A stretch of DNA of 29,245 nt from Beroe ovata. Its lineage: Eukaryota; Ctenophora; Nuda; Beroida; Beroidae. The DNA is taken from NCBI GenBank assembly GCA_946803715.1, contig CAMPET010000003.1:411153-440397 (forward strand), written 5' to 3'. The stretch's first letter is position 1; each line of letters begins with the position of its first letter. A program made the translations under genes and the position numbers. This document shows, one piece after another, positions 22,600-29,245 of the stretch. Below the pieces are notes generated by a model that worked only from the letters and a program-made list of their open reading frames with translations, made no database searches and was not told the DNA's origin.

Positions 22600-23954
22600 A
22601 TGAACATGCACGCTAAGAACTTTACCACTGACTATAACCTCCTCCACGATCGGAACAACTCGAGAGTCCTCCACGCTGTCTTAGCAAGTGTGCTCCTCCT
22701 ATCACTGCTGATCAACGTGGTCCTATTGATGGTGTACACTCGGCAGAAGAAGTACAGGAGCAGCTATCACATGGCTTTCCTAAACGTGGCCGTGGCAGAT
22801 ATCCTCATGGCATCATACGGAACTCTAGTTACAGTCCCTCGTGCGTATTTCACATTACAACTCATTTTATAATTTCTTAAAATAGATAGAATCATCCAAG
22901 GCAAATGTGATAAATGGTCTTTGACAAAAACTTCATTTCAGTTGCTATGTGCTGGTGGGAGGAGACAATTTCTCAGTTCATGTGCAGAATGTCTTCTACG
23001 CTTCGGATCCCAGTATCTCTTATCAACTTTGTAGCCGTTGTCCCTCTCACATTCGACAGATGGGTTGCTGTCATGAAGCCTATGAGGTAAGCAATTGTAT
23101 CCAGTAACATCAACATCAAGCTCACAGTTGAGCATGTATTGGAAGGCAAACGTTTACAATTATAGTTTGACGTGAAACTGAAACTCCACCTCAGGTACAG
23201 AAGCAACAGGAAGACGCACAATTCTACTCTCAAAGCACTGATGGCATTAACCTGGATGCTCCCCATAATAAACATGGCAATCCTACAAATCTACTCGGCT
23301 ATCAACCTTCCTGACAGCTTCAACTACATATCAACCTCATGCACGTGCATCATGAACACTGGTGGTGGATCCATGACTTTTCTTATAATCGGTCTCATTA
23401 CTCCTACTCTAGTCTTCATGGTGTCACCTCTCATCTTCAACTTCACAGCTTACATTTGTATCCTAGTCCGAATCATCAATTCCAGTGGCAGGACAAGGGC
23501 GCGACAGCGGTCTACCTATACCATAGCAATGAGGGCTTTGGCCATCACCATAGTCAACATCCTATCATGGGTTCCATTTGTCTTGATATCTCATGGTATG
23601 AAGGACTCCACTGACATATTTGAGAAGAGGTTCTCAACTTCCTTCCTCTACATCAACTGCATCACTGATCCTCTCCTCTATACCTCCTCTTGCTTCATCG
23701 TCAAAAAGTTCTGCAAAGATGGAATAGCTAGACCACTGAAACCCCATGTGCCTTTCCTCACAGGAAAGAGTAGATCTCATCGTTTGTCAGGTCAAGAGAA
23801 TAACCCGAGTTTACAAGTTATCATTATCAACAGTGCTAACATCATATCTTCGAGTGGACTGTGCTTCGATGAGGAGTATCTACAAAACTTTTTTCAAAGG
23901 AAGATCAACTTCAATGTAATTCGCAATGCTGCTTTGAGTTCAAACCAGAGATGA
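22600..23954 (+). CDS. Class A (rhodopsin-family) G-protein-coupled receptor
   Basis: Three exons, 22600-22840, 22942-23086 and 23195-23954, give 381 residues; the introns are 101 and 108 bp with GT-AG ends. An in-frame TAA at 22567-22569 supports the ATG. The N-terminus has likely N-glycosylation sites (NFT at 7, NNS at 19). Seven membrane segments are visible with class A landmarks: N39 in TM1, D67 in TM2, C95 with C178 or C180 for the extracellular disulphide, W149 in TM4, P207 in TM5, SWVPF (253-257) in TM6 and DPLLY (287-291) in TM7. The TM3 motif is DRW (119-121) instead of DRY. The ~85-residue cytoplasmic tail lacks an obvious palmitoylation cluster. It presumably signals through heterotrimeric G proteins at the plasma membrane; the ligand cannot be deduced, and orphan subfamily status is likely. 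Confidence 0.92.
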
Positions 23955-24113
23955 ACCTAGTTTCCTTCAAGGCAAGAAAAGATAAAAACAGCTGAAAAAC
24001 ATTCACAATCACTACAATGGTTGAAAAACATTCATTGAAACAGAATGAGAATGAAATCTGAGTCGACCAATCGAAGATCATGATGAATTACAAGCTACAA
24101 AAGTTAAAACATT

Positions 24114-24119
24114 AATAAA
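24114..24119 (+). terminator. Polyadenylation signal AATAAA for the GPCR
   Basis: A canonical hexamer lies 160 bp after the receptor stop codon, at a suitable distance and on the correct strand. Confidence 0.5.
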
Positions 24120-25754
24120 CAACAATGTGCAACCATGAAATCAGCGCATACGTGCATTTTTCAGCAAATAATATATCTTACTAAAGAGTGTTGAGTTTGT
24201 AACTTTGTTTTGATTATATTTTACAGAGAAATATGATCATGGCACAACAATATGATGAGTCATGCACATTGCTCACTGAAACTTTGTGTAGAGATAACGT
24301 CATTCTTGGAGCTAGAGGTGCAGTGTGCAGTGATTTGCACAACAGAAATATATTGATTGAAAATATTTCATGATGCATAAAATTCATGTCTGTCCTGATT
24401 CCAATATCACTATCGAATATGATCCATCAACAGATATCGATTATCGATTATTGTCAAAATCCATACCTACCTATGACAGCTACCTATAACCTAGCTTCAG
24501 CTAGTTCAGATAAAAGGAGTGGTGAACTACTTGCACTGGGTACAAGTATAACCAAGGTTTACCTATATGCATTATGCAAACAGAATTTCAATTAATTGCG
24601 GACCTTATTAAATATCTGTGATAATATGTGTTGTAAAGAAGGGTAGGATATGGAAGGACGAACTATATTTCCTCTTCATCAGCTGTAACTCGGATTAATT
24701 TTCTCTAGTGCTATGAAGTAGACATAGAAGCTGGTTTCATTTAATCTACCACCCTATGTGCAATTAAATTTTCTGTCTCGCAAACGATATTAGGGTGTAT
24801 CACTTGAATTATAGTATGACTTAGAAATTTCAAGCACTTACCACCAGAGCACCTGTACATCATGATCACTACCCTGGCAATACAGATGCATATCATCATA
24901 CTATAAAAAAATATATAATTCCAGCATCGAAGTGTTGCCACTGCATGACCATGATCATGACAACATCTTATTGCATGTTGCCTGGTGATCCGTGATACTG
25001 AGACAACAGTTGCTCATTCCATCAAATCTCATGTTGCTGCTTGATTTCGCCAATGAATCTCTTGTATAAATTTCGACCAGGGCTTATTCAGGAGGATCCA
25101 AGGATCAAAAGATCACGTTTTCAACACTTCTGACTTACAACAGATGTGAAGAATCACTGACACCATGTCTGAAGTATCACTGATATACTGATATCAGGTG
25201 TAACGCATAATGATGGGTTATTACCGTAGTTGATGACTACATGACTATACATGGAGTATCCTGACATGATTATGTCACGTATATCAATTTCGCTGTGACC
25301 TCAAACGGCTATAGTCTACATGATACACGTAAGCCCGTTGCTTCGACCCAGATACCGGAATTGGTAAAGATACAAGATGTTATATCTCAGTTGATACCTA
25401 ACATTACGCATTAACTACCCGAACTAATTATGGTATTACACATAATTATTAAGTTCGACTAATTGCCCTAATCAAAGCTAGCTCGTTGAATTAGTTAAAA
25501 TGGAGCAAATGAAGTACTAGGCACATGAATAGCAACTTTTATGTCGCTGGCGGCATTCCACAGAAGTTCTTCTTTATTTTATCATCACAACGCATACGCT
25601 ACTACTACTACAATTATACACGGAACCCTAAACTTACTGTACCTATCCATGTTCTGTGATTGATGACTATGATGCCTTTCGTTTGTACCGACTGTTGTAT
25701 GCATGCTGTTTAATCATGCCCGAATGCAAGCTTCCTAAATTCTCATATGTTGCA
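24120..25754. other. No gene recognised
   Basis: Intergenic DNA of ordinary composition. The longest frame, 24386-24595, shows no motif or splice support. Confidence 0.4.
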
Positions 25755-25816
25755 GCTCTCTTCGCACACCCTTTATTTATCATGTATTCAGTGCTGTCCG
25801 CACTGGAAGCTATAGC

Positions 25817-26021
25817 ATGAGCCCGTCCAAAACAAGATCACACGATAAGAAGACGTTGTCCGAGAAGTCAGTGCATAAGGCAGGAGAGAGAAAAGAAGAC
25901 AAAGCTCCAACTAAAGATACAGGAAGTGGTAAGACTAGGGGCTTGAAGAAAGCAGGGAGTAGGGGGAACCTCAATTCCAACAGTGGATCTGCTAAAGCTC
26001 TCAACTCCAGTGGTAACTGTG
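25817..26021 (+). CDS. Probable basic, low-complexity first exon (unrecognised gene)
   Basis: ATG 25817 opens 68 codons ending in a good donor (CTGTG|GTAAGC, phase 1); beyond it the frame turns non-coding and stops at 26062. The peptide is Lys/Ser/Gly-rich (MSPSKTRSHDKK, later RGLKKAGSRGNLNS) and probably disordered. The frame is also open upstream to an acceptor-like ATGTTGCAG at 25755, so this may instead be an internal exon. No downstream exon was identified before 28650, and the product is unknown. Confidence 0.45.
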
Positions 26022-26566
26022 GTAAGCTGTTACACTATCTGTTTGATATGAAATTCCACTAGTCCCTCTTATTAAGCTACATTCACAATCACTACAATCA
26101 CAATCAGCCCCCTGTGAGTTTCACTTTCGGACAGTCAAGCAAATCATCATAATTTATTTTAATTTTCATAGTACATTTTACGTGTCACATTGGCATATTG
26201 TTGCGTCAACAATGTTGACGGAAATGTATTAAACCCGATGACTGCGATAACATGCAAGATAGGGTCACACACGAATAAGACCAGGCTCGATCATTCATGA
26301 ATAATGGCAGTTATAGAGATTCATAGAATTATACGGCCTTTACGAGGTATACCCACGAATCTGACATAAGAGTCCCACACATTACCGACATGCATAAATT
26401 CTTGGGGTTCCCCTCCGAAACGTTGTCGACAGGTAGGCTGAAGGATCCAGGAAGTGACAAAAGGAGCTCAATTGTGTAAAATTGTGAGAATAATCAACTG
26501 GGCCATGATCTGGGTATATGATATATCGTTGGTTAATGGTTATGGTAAAGTAGTGAGGGCCAGGGG

Positions 26567-26768
26567 CACAAAAGGAGGAGAGAGAGAGGGGAAAGAGGAG
26601 TAGGGGAGGAGAATATATGGAGCCAATATTTGCTCCATGAATTGTTAATAACGCCTGTGCACCGCACCTCTAGATTCAAAATGCTTGTGCAGGTGCAGAA
26701 AGAGCCGATATCAGCTAAATTGGGAGAGAGGGAGAGAGTAATGGCTCTCCTGCCCCTCCCTCTCTCCC
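26567..26768. repeat. Polypurine tract and matching purine/pyrimidine hairpin
   Basis: A GA-rich tract (26567-26615) is followed by GGGAGAGAGGGA (26722-26733) and its exact complement TCCCTCTCTCCC (26757-26768), with a 23-bp loop. Mirror-type purine tracts can form triplex DNA. Confidence 0.75.
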
Positions 26769-27417
26769 CGCCGATGAATTTAACCCGGCTCATGCTACTG
26801 GTGATCCTGATATCTCCTATAGACTGAATTACGGGCCCTCGTTAGCCCTCCCTCCTCCTTCACTGGGAGTTAATTGTACCACATCACTTAGAGAATGTAT
26901 ACATCCTAATGAGTATCCCAATAGATTATACCCTGGATTAACATGGTTCACATACATACGGTAGTGAGCATTGCCGCGGTACCGGAAGTTATTCATCACC
27001 GATTAAGGATGGACCTACGCCCGACACTCCTCCAGCCCGACCACTTGTCTTGTCTATCCATTGTTGATACTGATATGCCATGTTTCATGCTCCTAGATAG
27101 TATTGATAAGTGCACTGCTTCCGAGTAACTGATCAGGGTATATATCGTGTAGGCTTCCTTGACTCTGTGACTGGTTACTATATAACTTGGTTCTCTTTTT
27201 GTTGGCTGACTCACTTCCTTCGTAGTTCACAATTGCTTCCGGAGTTGGACTGTTTTATTCGTATAAGACTGGACTTTCTCATGAAAAATCATGCTTAGAA
27301 ACTACCAGTGAAGATCTATTTATACTACCACGTAAACAGAATAACGGCTTCTTATCTATTGTTAAATGATTTGATATTTTTGGATACAACTGCCTAGATA
27401 CACTTAGTATATAAAAC

Positions 27418-27446
27418 CTGGAACTACTGTAGAATTGTAGTTCCAG
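27418..27446. repeat. Perfect 10-bp inverted repeat
   Basis: CTGGAACTAC (27418-27427) and GTAGTTCCAG (27437-27446) are separated by 9 bp. No associated gene is recognised. Confidence 0.8.
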
Positions 27447-28654
27447 TGCTATTCGGGATGCCTCGTTTCACCGCCACATTCCGCCTTATCTTGAAAAGTG
27501 CTGATAGTGAAATTCGCCTATCGCCATGGCTCTCTGACGTTTAGACTTTTTTGTAGGCTAACATTGATAAAGAGATTCATTCTGTAGAGCGATTTGCAAA
27601 CGCACCGCAGGGTCAGTGAGTTCACTTTACATCCCCTCAATAAAATGGTCAAGGAAGCCATACTAGCCAATCTTTCATAAAAAGGGTAATAGAAACGCCA
27701 TGTTCATGGATCCTTACAGTCGCTCCAACTCTAGGAACCATCATGGATATGCTACGTCAAGACTTCAAAACCTCTCTTATCTTGCAAGTAACAAGACTCA
27801 ATGTACATATATAGGCCGCTTGATGAGTTTTGTGTACATATAGGAGAGACCATCAGGACGACTGATATATTATGCAATATTGAGCAGTTGCCATAGTCTT
27901 CTAAGGAGCAATTATAAGTTGTTTAGGGAGTATGCGCAAATCTGAAAGATACATTGAAGTTATTATATACTGGAGCGTTATTGCCGATGCTTAGTCAATG
28001 CCATGTTTATCATTGCTTCACATTCTTCAAAAGGATATATAAACCGCAGTTTGGGGTTTGTTTCCTTTTTAGCAATTGTAAGTTGTAATAGACTAAGTAT
28101 TTAGCATAACGTAAAATTTGATAATAAACCTCCACTGGAGGTCCTCCAGCTTAGCTTATCTGTTCAACATGTCTATTTCAACGATATGACAGCGGGCTCG
28201 AAGACAAACTTTGGGCTAAGCATTCCAATTTCCTTCTCATTTCTGTAAACAATTAACATGGCAGCAATACCATGAAGACTCCTGATTTGCTCTTAGACTT
28301 CTGTTGTTTCTCCTGGAGTTAAATCTTGCATTCCCCAGTTGTAATCTTACGAATTGCGAAAGAGATAGTGAGTATCATATGGTCGAGTGAACCCCCACCA
28401 TTCAAAATCTAGCTCAATTTCGCGACCATGTCATCCACTCCGAATCTGGCTAGAAGGAGATCTAGCAGGGTATCAACTGCAGTTTCGCCGAACTTGTCTG
28501 GATTGAACCGAGGTGAATAACTCCCTATACTAGGTAGGGAGTCTCTACCTACCTCATCAGTCCACCCCCCCCCTTCCCCCCGCACGACAGTATTTTCGTG
28601 TTACAGGAGTGAACATAAATATACGCGTTGAAAAGTATCTTGCTATGGAACAGT

Positions 28655-29055
28655 ACATCAGGGGGCTGGCAAGCCCCCCGCGGCATCTGTAGCTAATGTT
28701 GAACGTGCGGGCAAAAAGGGCCCGAAGGGCCCTTTTTGCGAGCTCGGTCACCGAGGAGGCCCGAAGGGCCGACTTGGTGAGCTTGATGCGTTTATGTAAC
28801 GCGCGAAAAGCTGCGGCGCTTGCCAGACCCTACTATATGTTTTTACGGATTCGCCGAATTTCGACTATCAATAGCACCATTGATATTTATCCGAATGCTA
28901 TGAAACTTTGTATTCCGTCTATTTATATCATAGAGAGGAAGCAACCAAAATTTCAAGTTAATCGGATAAGAAATGACGAAGTTATAGCAACTTGAAATCG
29001 CCAAAATCGAAGGTGTTCTTGTTAAACAGGGCGACGATTATATATATAGATAGAG
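28655..29055 (+). mobile_element. 401-bp hairpin-rich repeat element, unit 1
   Basis: A complete unit, directly followed by a second copy 401 bp later. The left 190 bp is GC-rich and strongly structured: a 7-bp hairpin (28661-28678, loop GGCA), a 13-bp perfect hairpin (28711-28723 with 28727-28739, loop GAA), and a nested pair of stems (28749-28755 with 28773-28779 around 28758-28762 with 28766-28770, loop GAA). The right part is AT-rich and holds TTTCAAGTT/AACTTGAAA inverted words near 28948-28998. The frames inside are not convincing genes. Non-autonomous transposon, satellite unit or structured-RNA-derived repeat are all possible. Confidence 0.8.
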
Positions 29056-29245
29056 ACATCAGGGGGCTGGCAAGCCCCCCGCGGCATCTGTAGCTAATGT
29101 TGAACGTGCGAGCAAAAAGGGCCCAAAGGGCCCTTTTTGCGAGCTCGGTCACCGAGGAGGCCCGAAGGGCCGACTCGGTGAGCTTGATGCGTTTATGTAA
29201 CGCGCGAAAAGCTGCGGCGCTTGCCAGACCCTACTATATGTTTTT
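29056..29245 (+). mobile_element. 401-bp hairpin-rich repeat element, unit 2 (cut by window end)
   Basis: The first 190 bp align to unit 1 with only three substitutions that I can see. One lies just before the long hairpin, one is in its loop (GAA to AAA), and one turns a G-T pair of unit 1 into G-C in the outer nested stem. All stems are kept. The array may continue past the window. Confidence 0.85.

Larger units (their letters stand above)
26063..28654. other. No gene recognised
   Basis: About 2.6 kb without a supportable exon. It holds a polypurine/polypyrimidine stretch with a hairpin at 26567-26768, a 10-bp hairpin at 27418-27446 and a C-homopolymer near 28564. It could include introns of the gene starting at 25817. 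Confidence 0.35.

Noticed and set aside
28557-28995. Frames on both strands over the repeat element
   Set aside because: They run through the hairpins and simple sequence of the 401-bp element. They match no protein and open because of the GC-rich palindromes.
1-29245. CRISPR array, operons or prokaryotic signals
   Set aside because: The window has spliced eukaryotic genes, and no regularly spaced repeat-spacer series was seen.

Overview
The window is nuclear DNA from an animal, probably an early-branching or other invertebrate lineage. The coding exons are separated by GT-AG introns, mostly about 60-220 bp. The families seen are metazoan: a Shaker-type Kv channel, a class A GPCR, a GAS2-type calponin-homology protein and a PARP-like domain. 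A sponge-like genome would fit the short introns and repeat-rich intergenic DNA, but nothing here fixes the taxon. There are two single N positions (5411 and 19966). Each is flanked by near-duplicate sequence, which suggests assembly joins, possibly between two haplotypes.

Layout. 1-3694: no gene recognised. 3695-4534 (-): large exon with a GAS2-type CH domain; the downstream exons and the GAR domain are not found. 4935-5905: two near copies of one sequence around the first N; the second copy carries an 88-bp MITE-like insertion. 6300-6830: a 20-bp near-palindrome, telomere-like DNA and GCGTGAC direct repeats. 7905-11234 (-): one 3.3-kb exon for a large protein of unknown family with about six degenerate ~85-residue repeats. 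12245-15046 (-): multi-exon gene with a degenerate PARP catalytic domain; the frame meets TAG where the catalytic tyrosine belongs. 16248-16436 (+): probable first coding exon of an unknown gene. 17539-19169 (+): three-exon Shaker-family K+ channel with an altered S6 gate motif. 19683-20317: second duplication around an N, with a fragment of a hairpin element inserted. 22600-23954 (+): three-exon class A GPCR. 25817-26021 (+): probable basic first exon. 28655-29245: two tandem 401-bp copies of the hairpin element.

The genes do not form a pathway. Three lie on the minus strand in the left half; the channel, the GPCR and two orphan exons lie on the plus strand in the right half. The least ordinary items are the repeat protein, the hairpin element with a compensatory base-pair change, the PARP-like gene with its stop at the catalytic tyrosine, and the Kv channel with a silent-subunit-like S6.
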